Shown: positions 18,393-33,163 of the stretch, one piece after another
Layout of the letters: every line of letters starts with the position of its first letter
Numbering within the stretch: position 1 is the first letter of the stretch
Assembly: GCF_030296015.1 (NCBI RefSeq)
Contig: NZ_AP027368.1
Span: 3,644,839-3,708,838, forward strand
Source: Ferrimonas sp. YFM
GTDB taxonomy: Bacteria; Pseudomonadota; Gammaproteobacteria; Enterobacterales; Shewanellaceae
Direction of reading: 5' to 3'
Length of the DNA: 64,000 bases
Position numbers and translations under genes: made by a program
Notes under the pieces: generated by a model
Databases searched by the model: none
Told to the model about the DNA's origin: nothing
What the model saw: only the letters and a program-made list of their open reading frames with translations

Positions 18393-20250
18393 TGGGCACA
18401 AACTCCAGGGCCACCCCCTCCCGCTTGAGGCCGTCCAGCTGCACCCGCCAATGGTTCAGGGGCAGCTCCACCACGAAGTGGCCCACCGCCCAGGCGTTGT
18501 CCGACAGGGTTACCGCGTGCAGCAGCTCCCGCCCCTGCACAGGATCGGTGCCGCCGAAGAACCCATGGAGCATGCGGTAGCGATCGCGCCGCTCCCGCTC
18601 GATGCGCAGCAGGATGCGCGGCAGGGGCACCCCCAGTTGATACAGCACCTGAGACACCAGCATCAGGCTGCCCTCCAGGCTCTCAGGGATCACCTGGTCG
18701 GCCCCCGCCAGCTCCAGGGCCTCCAATGTGGCGTCATCCCGAGTGCGCACCAGGGTACGGATATGGGGGGCCATCAGCTTGATGCAGTCCAGCAGGTTGA
18801 AGATGTCGCGGCGATTGTCGAAGGTAACCACCACCAGCCTGGCCCGCGGCAGCCCCACCTCCTTGAGAATATCCTGGCGTCGGCCATCGCCGAACACCAC
18901 AGGTTCGCCGGCGGCCCTGGACTCCCGCACCCGAATGGGATCGAGATCCACCGCCACGAACGGCATCTTCTCCCGCTTGAGGAAGCGGGCGATGGTCTGC
19001 CCCACCCGGCCATAACCAAGCAACACCACATGATCCTGGGTGGCCAGCTCAGGGGCTTCCGGCTCCTCGCCGAACAACTGCTCCCTCTGTCCCAGAATCC
19101 GCTTGGCCAGCACCAGACAGTTGTCCACCATGAAAGGCGTCAGGGCCATGGAGATCACCCCGGTGGCCACCAGCAAATTGGCCAGTCCCTGCTCCAGCAC
19201 CTGCCACTTCATCGCCAGGGCGATCAGCACGAAGCTGAACTCCCCCACCTGGGCCAGACAGATACCGGTGGCCAGGGCGTCCTTGGTCTTCTCCCCGGTC
19301 AGGGTGGCCAGCATCCAGATGATGATCGCCTTGGCCAGCATCACCACCGTCAGCAGGCCGAGAAGCAGGGGCAGTTGGGCCCAGAGTAGGGAGAGATCCA
19401 GCAACATGCCCACCGACACGAAAAACAGGCCCATCAGCAGATCGCGGAAGGGGCGAATGTCCGCCTCAAGCTGCTGGCGATACTGGCTTTCTCCCAGCAG
19501 CATCCCCGCCAGGAAGGCGCCGAGGGTCATGGAAAGTCCCAGGGACAGAGTGACGAACCCCGTGGCCAGGGCCACCGCCAGGGTCGTCAGCAGGAACAGC
19601 TCATCGGAGCGGGAGCGGGCAACCTCATCGAAGATCTTGGGCAGAAGATAGCCCCCCAGCCCCAGCAGCAACACAAAGGCAATGGTGCCCTTGAGCAGGG
19701 CCCAGGAGAGTTCCATGGCCAGGGCGACGCCGCCGCTGTCTGAGCCCAGCAGGGGAATGATGATCAGCAGAGGGATCACCGCCAGATCCTGGAACAGCAA
19801 CACGCTGACGGAAAGCTCGCCGTGACGGCGGTTGATCCAGCCCTGCTCATCCAGCTGTTTGAGCACGATGGCCGTCGAGGAGAGGGCGATGGCGCCGCCA
19901 CAGACGAAGGCGGCCCGGGGATCCAGGCCCATGCCCCAGGCCAGGGCAAAGGTGCAGCCCAGGGTGACCACCATCTGGGCACTGCCCAAACCGAATACCC
20001 GGGCGCGCATGGCCCACAGGCGGGGCAGGGAGAACTCCAGCCCCAGGGAGAACATCAGGAATACTACGCCGATCTCGGCCACCAGGGCGATTTGATCACT
20101 CTGAAGCCAGTTAAACCCCTGACTGCCCGCCAGGCCGCCGGTCACCAGCCAGGCGAGGATCACCGGCAGCTTCAGCCGCCGGGTGATCACCAGGCCGGCA
20201 ATGGCCACCAGTGCCAGTAATAAGATGGGGGTCAGACCGCCGTGATCCAT
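18301..20250 (-). CDS. Kef-type monovalent cation:proton antiporter with RCK domain (CPA2)
   Basis: 649 aa. Residues 1-380 form a 12-13 helix Na+/H+ exchanger core with IALSSTAIVLKQL, LLFQDLAVIPLL, GAFLAGMLLGES and GICLAQVGEFSFVL. Residues 407-520 are an RCK (TrkA-N) domain with the nucleotide site VVLLGYGRVGQTIARFL and VVFGDGRRQDIL. A TrkA-C domain closes the protein. Such proteins release K+ or exchange cations for protons under NAD(H), glutathione-adduct or nucleotide control. Whether this is KefB/KefC or a YbaL-like paralogue cannot be settled. Two bases of its stop region lie deep inside the convergent patatin gene, an overlap of 92 bp. The start is ATG after AGGAGGAG. Confidence 0.9.
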   Translation of the reverse strand: MDHGGLTPILLLALVAIAGLVITRRLKLPVILAWLVTGGLAGSQGFNWLQSDQIALVAEIGVVFLMFSLGLEFSLPRLWAMRARVFGLGSAQMVVTLGCTFALAWGMGLDPRAAFVCGGAIALSSTAIVLKQLDEQGWINRRHGELSVSVLLFQDLAVIPLLIIIPLLGSDSGGVALAMELSWALLKGTIAFVLLLGLGGYLLPKIFDEVARSRSDELFLLTTLAVALATGFVTLSLGLSMTLGAFLAGMLLGESQYRQQLEADIRPFRDLLMGLFFVSVGMLLDLSLLWAQLPLLLGLLTVVMLAKAIIIWMLATLTGEKTKDALATGICLAQVGEFSFVLIALAMKWQVLEQGLANLLVATGVISMALTPFMVDNCLVLAKRILGQREQLFGEEPEAPELATQDHVVLLGYGRVGQTIARFLKREKMPFVAVDLDPIRVRESRAAGEPVVFGDGRRQDILKEVGLPRARLVVVTFDNRRDIFNLLDCIKLMAPHIRTLVRTRDDATLEALELAGADQVIPESLEGSLMLVSQVLYQLGVPLPRILLRIERERRDRYRMLHGFFGGTDPVQGRELLHAVTLSDNAWAVGHFVVELPLNHWRVQLDGLKREGVALEFVPTTRLQRGDVLLLMGTPHQVELAERALLEGP

Positions 20251-20301
20251 GGGTATCGTCTCTCCTCCTGAAAGTCTGCGTGGCGGAGAGGCGGCTTCGG
20301 C

Positions 20302-21627
20302 CTACTCCTGACGAACGGGAACCAGTCCAGGTCCCAGGGTCTCCAGCGCCTCCTGCTCGAGCCAGTAGCCCAGGGCGGCCACCAGCCTGTCGCCGAAGAA
20401 CAGCATGGGGATCTGGCCTCGCAGCCAGGGGGGCACACCCAGTTCCTGCCACACCTTCTTCAATGGTCTTGAGCCATTGCGGTTGGCGGGACGGACCCGT
20501 CGCGTCCCCAGAAGATCATAGCGCACCAGCACCGACTCTCCGGCCCGGGGCAGCCTGAGCCGCTCGCCATGGGCACGCTCCTCCAGGCACCAGTGCTCGC
20601 CGTTGGCCATCTGCTGACGCACCCTGGGGATCATCATCTCCAGCTCCGCATCCAGCGAGGGTCCTTCACCCACCAGGTACAGGGCATCACGAAAACGGCG
20701 CAGCTGGCAGTCACCCAACTTCAGTGTAGGTTGGGCGTCCTCTCTGGCCAGCCAGAACTGCTCCAGCTGCTGCAGCTGAACCTGGGAGGGCATTAATTGA
20801 TTATGCTTTCTTAACCAGTACCTTACCAGATTATTTCTTCGTGGCGCACTGAGGGCGGCCAGACCACTGATCCCCAAGCCGCCGCTGGCAACCTGGTGCT
20901 GGCGGAGATCCTCCGCCGCCAGTTCATCACACAGACTCTGCTGCTCACCACAGAGCTGGGCGCTGCGGTGGACCGCATGGTGAAAGCCGGGCCAGCGCGC
21001 CTTCATCATCGGCAGGACCTTATGGCGCAGGAAGTTACGGTCAAATCTCAGATCGGTGTTGCTGTCATCTTCGATGTGGGCCAGCCCCAGCTCGGCGGCG
21101 GCACTCTCCACCTCGGCACGGGAGTGCCCCAACAACGGCCGCAGCATGGTGGCACCGGCAAAGGGCTGAGAGGCCAGCATGCCCGCCAGCCCCAGGGGAC
21201 CGCTGCCCCGTTTCAGCGCCAGCAGCAGGGTCTCCGCCTGGTCGTCCTTGTGCTGGGCGGTCAACAACAGATCCCCGGGCAGCAGCAACTGGTTCAGGGC
21301 TGCGTAGCGGGCCTCACGGGCGGCGGCTTCCAGGCTGATCCTCGGCCCCTGCTCCACCGACACCTTGGTCACCGTCAGGGGCAGACCATAGAGCTCGGCA
21401 CGACGGCGGCAATGGGCCACCCAGCTCTCGGCGTTGTCCGATAAGCCATGGTTTACGTGAATAAGCAGGAAGGGACGGGAGGGGAATTCGGGACGGAGGC
21501 GGCCAAGGATGCTGGCCAGCAGCTCCGAATCGATACCGCCGCTGTAGGCCAGGACCACGCGGCGGGCATTGTCCAGATGGGCCGCCAGGGCGGCCCGAAC
21601 GCTGGACTCAAGCTGGGTTAACGACAA
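20302..21627 (-). CDS. tilS: tRNA(Ile)-lysidine synthase
   Basis: 441 aa N-type ATP pyrophosphatase. It attaches lysine to C34 of the CAU-anticodon isoleucine tRNA so that it reads AUA, and is essential. The P-loop is [30 protein letters not shown] and [27 protein letters not shown] are family signatures, followed by the TilS middle domain and the C-terminal substrate-binding domain. The frame opens with TTG (21627), eight bases after GGAG, inside the end of accA (10-base overlap). No ATG lies before the P-loop, so TTG is the likely start. Confidence 0.94.
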   Translation of the reverse strand: MSLTQLESSVRAALAAHLDNARRVVLAYSGGIDSELLASILGRLRPEFPSRPFLLIHVNHGLSDNAESWVAHCRRRAELYGLPLTVTKVSVEQGPRISLEAAAREARYAALNQLLLPGDLLLTAQHKDDQAETLLLALKRGSGPLGLAGMLASQPFAGATMLRPLLGHSRAEVESAAAELGLAHIEDDSNTDLRFDRNFLRHKVLPMMKARWPGFHHAVHRSAQLCGEQQSLCDELAAEDLRQHQVASGGLGISGLAALSAPRRNNLVRYWLRKHNQLMPSQVQLQQLEQFWLAREDAQPTLKLGDCQLRRFRDALYLVGEGPSLDAELEMMIPRVRQQMANGEHWCLEERAHGERLRLPRAGESVLVRYDLLGTRRVRPANRNGSRPLKKVWQELGVPPWLRGQIPMLFFGDRLVAALGYWLEQEALETLGPGLVPVRQE

Positions 21628-22577
21628 TAACCGTACTCCATCAATCGGTCGTAACGTTGTTCCAGCAGGGTATCCAGATCCAGCTTCTTCAACAAGCCCA
21701 GATCGTTCAAAATTTGATCTTTAAGGGAGGCAGCCATCGCTTCCATGTCCCGGTGGGCGCCGCCACGGGGCTCGGCGATCACCGTGTCCACCAGCTTGAG
21801 CTCATTCAGGCGCTCAGCGGTAATGCCCATGGCTTCCGCCGCCTTGGGCGCTTCCGCGGCGTCCTTCCACAGGATGGAGGCACAACCTTCCGGAGAGATC
21901 ACCGAGTAGGTGGAGTACTGCAGCATGTTGACCCGGTCACCCACGCCAATGGCAAGGGCACCGCCGGAGCCGCCTTCACCGATCACCGTGCAGATCACCG
22001 GCACCTTGAGGCCGGCCATCACCTTGAGATTGCGGGCAATGGCTTCACTCTGACCGCGCTCCTCGGCGCCAACGCCCGGGTAGGCGCCCGGGGTGTCGAT
22101 AAAGGTGATGATGGGCATCTTGAAGCGCTCCGCCATCTCCATCAGGCGCAGGGCCTTGCGGTAGCCCTCGGGGCGAGGCATGCCGAAGTTACGACGTACC
22201 TTCTCCTTGGTGTCACGGCCTTTCTGATGGCCAATCACCATCACGGGCACCCCATCCAGGCGGGCGGTGCCGCCGATGATGGCCGGATCGTCGGCGAAGG
22301 CACGGTCGCCACAGAGTTCATCGAACTCGGTGAAGATATGGTCGATGTAATCCTGGGTGTAGGGGCGCTGAGGATGGCGGGCCATCTGGGCCACCTGCCA
22401 GGCGCCGAGATCGTCAAACACCTTGGTGATCAGCTCCTCGCGCTTCTCCTCAAGCTGTTTGATCTCATCCTGCAGATCCATATCCAGGTTGCTGTTGCGG
22501 CTGACGTTCTTCAGCTCGTCAATCTTTGCCTGCAGTTCGGCAATGGGCTGTTCAAAATCCAAAAAATCCAGGCTCAT
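21618..22577 (-). CDS. accA: Acetyl-CoA carboxylase carboxyltransferase subunit alpha
   Basis: 319 aa, exactly the E. coli length. With AccD it moves carboxyl from biotin to acetyl-CoA to make malonyl-CoA. The sequence opens [19 protein letters not shown]. It has the crotonase-fold signatures [43 protein letters not shown] and [19 protein letters not shown] (oxyanion glycines), then [15 protein letters not shown]. It lies between dnaE and tilS in the same transcription unit. The start is ATG. Confidence 0.98.
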   Translation of the reverse strand: MSLDFLDFEQPIAELQAKIDELKNVSRNSNLDMDLQDEIKQLEEKREELITKVFDDLGAWQVAQMARHPQRPYTQDYIDHIFTEFDELCGDRAFADDPAIIGGTARLDGVPVMVIGHQKGRDTKEKVRRNFGMPRPEGYRKALRLMEMAERFKMPIITFIDTPGAYPGVGAEERGQSEAIARNLKVMAGLKVPVICTVIGEGGSGGALAIGVGDRVNMLQYSTYSVISPEGCASILWKDAAEAPKAAEAMGITAERLNELKLVDTVIAEPRGGAHRDMEAMAASLKDQILNDLGLLKKLDLDTLLEQRYDRLMEYGYCR

Positions 22578-22611
22578 ACTCTGATCACCTAAAGGTGTCT
22601 GTCGACACTCA

Positions 22612-26088
<3,477 letters not shown>

Positions 26089-26091
26089 GGG

Positions 26092-26667
26092 TTACTCCAG
26101 GCCCAGTGCGCGGCGCACCGGTTTAAAGCTGGTTCTGTGGTGTGGGGTCGCGCCCTGGGTGGCCAGGGCCTCCAGATGGGCGGCGGTGGGGTAACCCTTG
26201 TGCCCGGCAAAGCCATAGTCCGGATAGAGCTTGTCCAGCTCCTTCATCTCCCGGTCCCGAACCACCTTGGCCAGGATGGAGGCGGCGCTGATGGCGGGCT
26301 CCTTGTCGTCCCCCTTCACCAGGGCTTCCGCCGCCAGGCCACCAAAGTCGGGGCAGCGGTTGCCGTCCACCCGCACCAACGTGGGAGTCAGGGTGAGGCC
26401 GGCCACCGCACGCTGCATCGCCAGCATGGTGGCGTGGAGGATGTTCAGGCGGTCGATCTCCTCGACACTGGCCCGGCCCACATGCCAGGCCAGGGCCTTC
26501 TCCTGGATCTCCACAAACAGCGCTTCGCGGCGCTTCTCCGACAACTTCTTGGAATCGCGCAAGCCCTCAATGGGATTGGCAGGGTCCAGGATCACCGCGG
26601 CGGTCACCACATCCCCCACCAGGGGGCCACGGCCCACCTCATCCACGCCGGCAATCAGCTCACTCAT
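26092..26667 (-). CDS. rnhB: Ribonuclease HII
   Basis: 191 aa. It nicks DNA 5' of embedded ribonucleotides and degrades RNA-DNA hybrids. The active-site residues are in [21 protein letters not shown] (Asp, Glu), [11 protein letters not shown] (Asp) and [15 protein letters not shown]. The C-terminus, [17 protein letters not shown], is typical. The ATG at 26667 overlaps the end of lpxB by eight bases; an in-frame TTG 12 bases upstream is less likely. The order lpxB-rnhB-dnaE is the widespread gammaproteobacterial arrangement. Confidence 0.96.
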   Translation of the reverse strand: MSELIAGVDEVGRGPLVGDVVTAAVILDPANPIEGLRDSKKLSEKRREALFVEIQEKALAWHVGRASVEEIDRLNILHATMLAMQRAVAGLTLTPTLVRVDGNRCPDFGGLAAEALVKGDDKEPAISAASILAKVVRDREMKELDKLYPDYGFAGHKGYPTAAHLEALATQGATPHHRTSFKPVRRALGLE

Positions 26668-27805
26668 TCTCGGCTCCAATCAGCTTCAGCACCGCCTTGG
26701 CGGCCTGTTCCGAGGCATCCAGGCGCAGCTCCTGGTGCATCTGGGTAAAGGTGGCCAACAACTCACTGTTGTCCCCCTCAAGATAACCGCTGACCTGCTG
26801 GGCCAGGGCATCGGCACTGCACTCGTCCTGAATCAGTTCAGGCACCAGATCCCGTCCCGCCAGCAGGTTGGGCAGGCTGTACCTGTCGATGTTCATCATC
26901 CGCTTGGCGATGCGGTAGGTCATGGGGGCCAGCTTGTAGGCCACCACCATGGGTCGCTTCACCAGCATCGCCTCCAGGGTGGCGGTGCCGGAGGCCAGCA
27001 AAATCACGTCGGAGGCGGCCATCACGGTACGGGACTGACCGTCCACCAGCACCAGTTCCAGCTCGGGAGCCAGCTCCGCCTTCAGGGCATCAAACTGGCT
27101 GCGGCGAGCCTGATTGGCCAGGGGCACCACTATGGTGAGGTGTGGATGGCGCGCCTTAAGCTGGGCGGCAGCCTCCAGGAAAGTGGGGCTCAGCCGCTTC
27201 ATCTCTCCGCCGCGGCTGCCGGGCAGCAGCGCCAGCACCTGTCCCTCCAGGGGCAGATTCAGGGCTTCTCTGGCCTCAGCCTGGTCACTGACCAGGGGGA
27301 TCTCATCCGCCAGAGTGTGGCCGACGAAGGTGCAAGGCACCTGATGCTGGTCGTAGAACGCCTTTTCAAACGGCAGCAGAGACAGTACCAGGTTGGTGGC
27401 CTTCTCGATCTTAAAGATGCGCTTGGGTCGCCAGGCCCACACCGATGGGCTGACATAGTGAACCGTGGGGATGCCTGCGGCCTTGAGCGGCGCTTCGATG
27501 CGCAGGTTGAAATCCGGGGCGTCCACACCGATGTAGAGATCCGGGCGGCGGTCCATCAGGGTGGTAATCAGCTGCTTCTTGATCTTCAGCAGGCGCGGCA
27601 GGCTGCCCAGAACCTCCACCAGCCCCATCACCGCCAGGGCTTCCATATCCGCCAGGTTCTCCATCCCCACTTCCTGCATGCGGGGACCGCCAATGCCGAT
27701 AAACTGGGCATCGGGGTGGCGTTTGCGAAGGGCCTTCATCAGGCCGGCACCTAAAATATCGCCGGAGAGTTCCCCGGCGACGATGGCTATGGTCAACTGG
27801 CTCAA
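26660..27805 (-). CDS. lpxB: Lipid A disaccharide synthase
   Basis: 381 aa glycosyltransferase. It joins UDP-2,3-diacylglucosamine and lipid X into the lipid A disaccharide at the inner membrane. Family motifs are [17 protein letters not shown] at the N-terminus, [28 protein letters not shown] and [15 protein letters not shown]. The only start that keeps the conserved N-terminus is TTG at 27805 ([12 protein letters not shown]), six bases after a strong GAGGAG. There is no ATG between the lpxA stop and the first conserved residues. The 10-bp gap to lpxA shows tight coupling. Confidence 0.96.
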   Translation of the reverse strand: MSQLTIAIVAGELSGDILGAGLMKALRKRHPDAQFIGIGGPRMQEVGMENLADMEALAVMGLVEVLGSLPRLLKIKKQLITTLMDRRPDLYIGVDAPDFNLRIEAPLKAAGIPTVHYVSPSVWAWRPKRIFKIEKATNLVLSLLPFEKAFYDQHQVPCTFVGHTLADEIPLVSDQAEAREALNLPLEGQVLALLPGSRGGEMKRLSPTFLEAAAQLKARHPHLTIVVPLANQARRSQFDALKAELAPELELVLVDGQSRTVMAASDVILLASGTATLEAMLVKRPMVVAYKLAPMTYRIAKRMMNIDRYSLPNLLAGRDLVPELIQDECSADALAQQVSGYLEGDNSELLATFTQMHQELRLDASEQAAKAVLKLIGAENE

Positions 27806-27815
27806 GCCAAGCTCC

Positions 27816-28586
27816 TCAACGTACGATACCGCGGCTGGACTGCTCGACGAAGTCTGCCAGCATCCCCACCTCTGGGTGCTCGTCCGCCAGTTCCCTCAGC
27901 TGAGGCATCGCCTCGGCCGTGGTCAGGCTGGAGCGATAGAGTATCTTGTACGCCTTACGGATGGCGGTGATCGCTTCCTTGGAGAAGCCGCGACGCTTGA
28001 GACCTTCGTTGTTGATGCCCCTGGGCACCGCGCTCTGACCGGACGCCATCACAAAGGGAGGCACATCCTGCAGCACCAGGGAACAGCCTGCGGTGAAGGC
28101 GTGGGCGCCAATCTTCACAAACTGGTGAACGCCGGTCATGCCGCCGAGAATGGCGTGATCGCCTACCTGCACATGGCCGGCGATGGAGGCGTTGTTGGCC
28201 ATGATCACATGGTCACCGACCATGCAGTCGTGGGCCACATGGGTGTAAGCCATAAACAGGTTGTTAGAACCGATCTTGGTCAGCCCCTGATCCTGAACCG
28301 TGCCGCGATGCACAGTACAGCACTCGCGGAACACGTTGTTGTCGCCAATCTCCAGGCGGGTGGGCTCGCCGGCGTACTTCTTGTCCTGACACTCCTCACC
28401 GATGGAGGCAAACTGGAAAAACTTATTGCCCTTGCCGATGGTGGTGGGCCCCTTGATCACCACATTGGAGCTGATCCAGGTGTCATCACCTATGATGACG
28501 TCGGCACCAATGTAGCTGAATGGCCCTATGGTGACGTTATCGCCAATCTTGGCATCGGGGTGGATTACCGCCTGGGAATGGATCAC
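27816..28586 (-). CDS. lpxA: UDP-N-acetylglucosamine acyltransferase
   Basis: 256 aa if started at GTG 28586 ([15 protein letters not shown]). It transfers R-3-hydroxyacyl from ACP to UDP-GlcNAc, the first step of lipid A synthesis. The left-handed beta-helix has YIGADVIIG and similar hexads, then [25 protein letters not shown] and VHRGTVQ. The catalytic His is in [11 protein letters not shown], and GMTGVHQF follows. The C-terminal helical bundle includes [15 protein letters not shown]. The chosen GTG is nine bases after AGAGAGG and four bases past the fabZ stop. An upstream in-frame GTG at 28610 would add eight residues inside fabZ. Confidence 0.95.
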   Translation of the reverse strand: MIHSQAVIHPDAKIGDNVTIGPFSYIGADVIIGDDTWISSNVVIKGPTTIGKGNKFFQFASIGEECQDKKYAGEPTRLEIGDNNVFRECCTVHRGTVQDQGLTKIGSNNLFMAYTHVAHDCMVGDHVIMANNASIAGHVQVGDHAILGGMTGVHQFVKIGAHAFTAGCSLVLQDVPPFVMASGQSAVPRGINNEGLKRRGFSKEAITAIRKAYKILYRSSLTTAEAMPQLRELADEHPEVGMLADFVEQSSRGIVR

Positions 28587-28590
28587 GGGA

Positions 28591-29040
28591 TCAAGCCTCT
28601 CTCTTGGCACACATCAGGTCTGCGGAGCAGACAACCTTACCGTCAACCTTGGCTTCGGCGGCATAGAAGCCGATGCCGCGCTTGGCTTTCTTGAAGTAGA
28701 CGTGCAGATCCAGGGTGTCGCCCGGGGTCACCTGGCGCTTGAAGCGCACATTGTCGATGCCGGCGAACAGGTACAGCTCGTTTTCACCCTTGCCGTAGGT
28801 CTTGAACGCCAGAATGGCGGAGGCCTGGGCCAGGGCTTCCAGGATCAGCACACCGGGCATGATGGGGGCTGCCGGGAAGTGGCCTGGGAAGAAGGGCTCA
28901 TTGTAGGTCACATTCTTGCGGGCGTGCAGAGACTCACCCGGAACGAAATCGAGAACCCGGTCCACCAGCATAAAGGGGTGACGGTGTGGCAGAAACTGGA
29001 GGATCTCATTGACCTCCATGGTGTTCATTTGCTCAGACAA
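28591..29040 (-). CDS. fabZ: 3-hydroxyacyl-ACP dehydratase FabZ
   Basis: 149 aa hot-dog-fold enzyme of fatty-acid elongation. It dehydrates R-3-hydroxyacyl-ACP, the same substrate used by LpxA and LpxD. The signature is [16 protein letters not shown], and the catalytic His and Glu lie in [31 protein letters not shown] at 29040 ([14 protein letters not shown]) gives the same distance to the conserved LPHR as in E. coli FabZ and lies six bases after GGAG. The internal ATG at 29028 would lose four residues and has no good ribosome site, so I prefer TTG. Confidence 0.95.
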   Translation of the reverse strand: MSEQMNTMEVNEILQFLPHRHPFMLVDRVLDFVPGESLHARKNVTYNEPFFPGHFPAAPIMPGVLILEALAQASAILAFKTYGKGENELYLFAGIDNVRFKRQVTPGDTLDLHVYFKKAKRGIGFYAAEAKVDGKVVCSADLMCAKREA

Positions 29041-29054
29041 GGTGGACTCCAAAC

Positions 29055-30092
29055 TTATTCACTATCTTGCTCTGACTCGGCCAGCTGTTTCTCCAACTGA
29101 CGCAAGCGCTGATACATATCTTCCAACTGGCGCGAACGCACCGAGTTGCGACGCCAGGACTTGTTGTCCTGAATGGGCGATCCCGATGAGTAGACTCCGG
29201 GCTTGCTCAGCCCCTTGGTCACCCGGGACATCCCGGTAACATGAACGCCATCGGCCAGCTCAATGTGGCCGGCGATGCCGCTGTTGCCGCCAATAATACA
29301 GTGGCGACCAATCTTGGTGCTGCCCGCAACCACGGTGCAGCCTGCCAGGGCGCTGTGGGCACCGATGACGTCGTTGTGGGCGATCTGACACAGGTTGTCG
29401 ATGATCACCCCCTCCTCGATGATGGTGTCATCGATGGCACCCCGGTCGATGGAGGTGTTAGAGCCGATCTCAACCCGGTCACCGATGATCACCGTGCCAA
29501 CCTGGGGAATCTTGATCCACTGGCCACGCTCGTTGGCGTAGCCAAAACCGTCCGAGCCGATCACCGCACCCGAGTGGATGATGCACTCTTCGCCGACCAC
29601 CACACCGTGATAGAGGGTGACGTTGGCCCACAGGCGAGTGCCGCGGCCCACACGGGCTCCGCGTCCCACTACGCTGCCGGCACCGATCTGGGCGTTATCG
29701 CCGATCACCGCGTCCGCTTCCACCACGGCGTTGGCGCCGATGCAGACTCCTTCACCCAACTGCGCATTGGGCTCCACCACCGCTGAAGGGTGGATGCTGT
29801 CTGCGGCGGCTGGGGTGGTATCCAGGATCTGGGCGATGCGGGCGAAGCAGACGTAGGGGTTGGCGGCCACCAGGGCATCACCCTGGTAATTTTCCGCATC
29901 CTGCGCAGACAAAATCACCGCTCCAGCGGCGGTGTTGTCTAACTGCTTACGATATTTGCTGTTTGCCAGAAAACTGATCTGGTCAGGGCCAGCATTTTCA
30001 AGGGTGGCCACTCGGGCCACCACTTTACTGCCGTCCCCCTGAACTGTGGCGCCGACCAGTTCGGCCAGCTCCACCAGGGTTTTGCTTGCCAT
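29055..30092 (-). CDS. lpxD: UDP-3-O-(3-hydroxyacyl)glucosamine N-acyltransferase
   Basis: 345 aa trimeric enzyme for the third step of lipid A synthesis. An N-terminal uridine-binding domain ([25 protein letters not shown]) is followed by a long left-handed beta-helix with repeated steps ([45 protein letters not shown]). The catalytic His is in [17 protein letters not shown]. The C-terminal helix ([13 protein letters not shown]) binds acyl carrier protein. The start is ATG; the gap to skp is five bases. Confidence 0.97.
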   Translation of the reverse strand: MASKTLVELAELVGATVQGDGSKVVARVATLENAGPDQISFLANSKYRKQLDNTAAGAVILSAQDAENYQGDALVAANPYVCFARIAQILDTTPAAADSIHPSAVVEPNAQLGEGVCIGANAVVEADAVIGDNAQIGAGSVVGRGARVGRGTRLWANVTLYHGVVVGEECIIHSGAVIGSDGFGYANERGQWIKIPQVGTVIIGDRVEIGSNTSIDRGAIDDTIIEEGVIIDNLCQIAHNDVIGAHSALAGCTVVAGSTKIGRHCIIGGNSGIAGHIELADGVHVTGMSRVTKGLSKPGVYSSGSPIQDNKSWRRNSVRSRQLEDMYQRLRQLEKQLAESEQDSE

Positions 30093-30097
30093 AGTGC

Positions 30098-30595
30098 TTA
30101 GTTGCCTTTACCTACAGCTTGAACCACTTTCTCGGAGATGTCGGCGGCGCTGTTCACGTAAACGGCGGCACCGCGCTGCAGGATCACGTCGAACTTCTCC
30201 TGCTCGGCCAGGCTGTTGATCGCCAGCTGTACCTGCTGCAGCAGTTTCTGTTGCTCTTCCTGCTGACGCTTCTGCATATCTTCCTGCAGGTTGCGGCCCT
30301 TGCGGTTGAAGTCAGCGTTCAGGCTCTCCATCTGACGGCTCAGCTCGGTTTTCTGAGCGTCGGTCATCAGCAGGGCGTCCTTCTGCTGCTTCTCGGACAG
30401 AGCCTTCAGCTCCTCCTGTAGCTTGCGTACGGCAGCCACACGCTCGGCGAACTCAGTTTCCAGGTTCTGCATCATGGATTCGGCCTGAGGCAGCTTGCTC
30501 ATTACCAGGCGCATGTCCACCACACCGATCTTCTGGGCCCAGGCGGAGGGAGCAACGGCAACCAACATCAGGGCAAGGGTCATTAACTTCTTCAA
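30098..30595 (-). CDS. skp: Periplasmic chaperone Skp (OmpH)
   Basis: 165 aa. Skp holds unfolded outer-membrane proteins on their way to BamA. A signal peptide (LKKLMTLALMLVAVAPSAWA, cut before QKIGVVDM) precedes a small beta body and long coiled-coil tentacles rich in Gln, Glu and Lys (residues about 50-120). The first start that makes a normal signal peptide is TTG at 30595, eight bases after AGAGGA. Another in-frame TTG lies two codons upstream but is too close to the ribosome site. The gene lies directly after bamA, as in most gammaproteobacteria. Confidence 0.94.
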   Translation of the reverse strand: MKKLMTLALMLVAVAPSAWAQKIGVVDMRLVMSKLPQAESMMQNLETEFAERVAAVRKLQEELKALSEKQQKDALLMTDAQKTELSRQMESLNADFNRKGRNLQEDMQKRQQEEQQKLLQQVQLAINSLAEQEKFDVILQRGAAVYVNSAADISEKVVQAVGKGN

Positions 30596-30621
30596 ACTCA
30601 AATTCCTCTGTCTTTATTAGG

Positions 30622-30639
30622 CGGCGACCGAAGTCGCCG
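30622..30639 (-). other. Intercistronic hairpin between bamA and skp
   Basis: CGGCGAC-TTCG-GTCGCCG on the minus strand forms a perfect 7-bp stem with a TTCG loop just after the bamA stop. There is no T-tract on that strand. It is more likely an mRNA-stabilising or partial attenuation hairpin than a full terminator. Confidence 0.55.
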
Positions 30640-30644
30640 TTTCT

Positions 30645-33134
30645 TTAGAAAGTACGTCCAATATTGAAGGAGAACACTTCACTGTCATCCCCTTCGTACT
30701 CCTTGATCGGCTTCGCCAGACTGAACACCATGGGGCCCATGGGGGACAGCCACTGCACGGACAAACCGGCTGAGGCGCGGATGCGGCTCGGGTCGGAGTA
30801 GTCCTGAATCTTTTCAAACTCCGACTGAGGCAGCGATCGGTAGCTCTCATAATCGAACTCAGTATCCCATACGTTACCGGCATCGACAAAGAAGCTGGTA
30901 CGGACGGAGTTCTTATAGGACTCGTCCAGGAAAGGAGTCGGAATGATCAGCTCGGCACTCAGGGTCGCGATGGCGTTACCACCAATGGAGCGTCCGCTGT
31001 TCACCGCTACGGTATCAGGATCCCCGGGCAAACTACAGCCGCCAAAGTTTCCGCCTGGCAGTGGGATACAGGGGGTACCGTCACCGGTCAGGTAGAAGGC
31101 GCGCGGGCCCACGGAGTTGGTCTTGAAGCCTCGCAGCACGGTGGAACCACCGGCGTAGAAGTTCTCCCAAAACGGCAGGATGTTGTCCTGGCCCTGATAC
31201 TGACCATAGCCGTTACCATAACCCAGCTTACCCCGGGTCAGGAACACCCAGTCGTGGGTGCGGTTCAGCGGGAAGTAGAAGCTGGTGTCGAAGCTGACCT
31301 TGAAGTACTGAACGTCGGAGCCCGGAATGGTCATCTTACCAAACAGCTTCTGGTTGTTACCGGAGGTTGGGAAGGTGCCCCGGTTCAGGGTGCTGCGGGT
31401 CCAGTTGGCGTTGAGCTCATAGTTGTCAAACGCCAGGGTGCTGCTGGAATCCGTGGGGTCACCGTAGATCTGGTAGAACTTCAGCACCTGCTGGTAAGGC
31501 GACACCTCAGACAGCTCGTTGTGACGGTAGAACAGGCCCAGACCCAGACGGTTGTACTCGTTCACCGGCCAGGACAGATCGGCACCGATGCCGTAGGAGT
31601 TGTTCTTATAGGACTCCAGATAGTACTCGTCGGCGTCAAACTCAGACCAGTAGACGTTGATGCCGGCGCTCACCCCATCCTTGGTGAAGTAGGGATCGCG
31701 GTAGGTGGCATTGACGCTCTTCTGATAAGAGTTGTTGTTCAGGTTGATGGCAACGTTGTTGCCAGTGCCCAGGAAGTTGCTCTGAGACACACCCAACTGC
31801 AGACTCAGCTTGCTCTCGGTACCATAGCCGACACCGAAGTTGAAGGAACCGGATGGCTGCTCCTTCACCTTGTAGCTGACGTCCACCAGATCCTCGCTGC
31901 CAGGCACCGGGGTGGTTTCCACCTCGACGGTCTCAAAGAAGCCCAGACGGTTCAGGCGCTCCTTGGACAGCTCAACGGAACGACTGTTGAGCCAGGCGCC
32001 CTCGAGCTGACGCATCTCACGACGCAGCACTTCATCTTTGGTCACCGTGTTGCCGGAGAAGCCCACAGAGCGCACATAGATCCGCTTGCCGGGATCCACG
32101 TTGATGTTCAGGGAAACCTCTTTGGTCTCCTCATCCACCTCAGGGTAGGTGGTGACCTTGGGATAGGCGTAGCCATAGCGGCCGAGGAACTTACCGATAA
32201 GCTCTTCGGTAAAGGTGACTTCGCCACCGTTGTACATCTCGCCGGATTCGATGGGCACCAGCGCCTTCATCAGTGCCTCTTTGCCCAGCAGCTCACCGGT
32301 GAGGTTGATCTCCTTGACGGTGTACTGTTCGCCCTCATCCACGTTGACGGTGACGTACAGACCGGTTTTATCCGGGGTCATCGCCACCTGGGTGGAGTCC
32401 ACCTTGAACTTGAGGTAGCCGCGATCGTTGTAGTAGGAGGTCAGGGTTTCCAGATCCCCCTCCAGACGCTGCTTCTGGTAGCGGCGGTCGCCGAAGAAGT
32501 CCCACCAGGCCACGTAGTCGGTCAGCTCGAACAGGCCGATCAGCTCCTCATCGGGGAACACACTGTTGCCCACGATGTTGATCTGGTGGATGTCGGCGGC
32601 GTCACCTTCGGTAAACTTCAGCTTCAGCTCAACCCGGTTACGGGGCAGGGTGATCACCTGCGCCTTTACCTTGGCGTTGTATTTACCGACGCTGTAGTAG
32701 AAATCCTGCAGGCTGCCCTCAATCTCGGTGAGGATGGTGCGGTCCAGGGGTTCACCGGTCTTGATGCCGGACCCGTCCAGACTCTCCTGCAGCTGCTCAT
32801 CCTTGATGTCTTTGTTGCCGTCGAACACGATGTCGGCGATGGTCGGCCGCTCACGCACCAGCACCACCAGGGTGTTGCCGTCGCGCGCCACGGCGATATC
32901 TTCAAAGTTATCGGAAGCATAGAGGGAGCGTATCGCCCGCTGCAGGGTCAGGGTGTCCACCTGATCCCCCACCTTCACAGGCAGATTCAGCAACGCCGCA
33001 CCAAGAGCAACCCGCTGTAACCCCTCAACCTTAATATCGTCAACCACAAAGGCGTCAAAGCCTGCAGCCTGCCCCTGTGCCGAAATGGCCGCACCGATGA
33101 ACACCATCGATGCCATAATTTTATTCAGTCTCAT
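30645..33134 (-). CDS. bamA: Outer-membrane assembly factor BamA
   Basis: 829 aa. BamA is the essential Omp85 insertase for outer-membrane beta-barrels. After a signal peptide (to about residue 23, AQGQAAG) come five POTRA domains (residues 25-425; for example [13 protein letters not shown] at the start of POTRA 1 and [22 protein letters not shown] at POTRA 5). A C-terminal 16-strand barrel follows, with [12 protein letters not shown], the VRGF-type lid lock. It ends SFNIGRTF, the C-terminal Phe of outer-membrane proteins. It is in the classic order rseP-bamA-skp-lpxD. The start ATG follows GAATCTTCGTCT with only a weak ribosome site. Confidence 0.98.
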   Translation of the reverse strand: MRLNKIMASMVFIGAAISAQGQAAGFDAFVVDDIKVEGLQRVALGAALLNLPVKVGDQVDTLTLQRAIRSLYASDNFEDIAVARDGNTLVVLVRERPTIADIVFDGNKDIKDEQLQESLDGSGIKTGEPLDRTILTEIEGSLQDFYYSVGKYNAKVKAQVITLPRNRVELKLKFTEGDAADIHQINIVGNSVFPDEELIGLFELTDYVAWWDFFGDRRYQKQRLEGDLETLTSYYNDRGYLKFKVDSTQVAMTPDKTGLYVTVNVDEGEQYTVKEINLTGELLGKEALMKALVPIESGEMYNGGEVTFTEELIGKFLGRYGYAYPKVTTYPEVDEETKEVSLNINVDPGKRIYVRSVGFSGNTVTKDEVLRREMRQLEGAWLNSRSVELSKERLNRLGFFETVEVETTPVPGSEDLVDVSYKVKEQPSGSFNFGVGYGTESKLSLQLGVSQSNFLGTGNNVAINLNNNSYQKSVNATYRDPYFTKDGVSAGINVYWSEFDADEYYLESYKNNSYGIGADLSWPVNEYNRLGLGLFYRHNELSEVSPYQQVLKFYQIYGDPTDSSSTLAFDNYELNANWTRSTLNRGTFPTSGNNQKLFGKMTIPGSDVQYFKVSFDTSFYFPLNRTHDWVFLTRGKLGYGNGYGQYQGQDNILPFWENFYAGGSTVLRGFKTNSVGPRAFYLTGDGTPCIPLPGGNFGGCSLPGDPDTVAVNSGRSIGGNAIATLSAELIIPTPFLDESYKNSVRTSFFVDAGNVWDTEFDYESYRSLPQSEFEKIQDYSDPSRIRASAGLSVQWLSPMGPMVFSLAKPIKEYEGDDSEVFSFNIGRTF

Positions 33135-33163
33135 AGACGAAGATTCTTATTATTTCCTTGGGC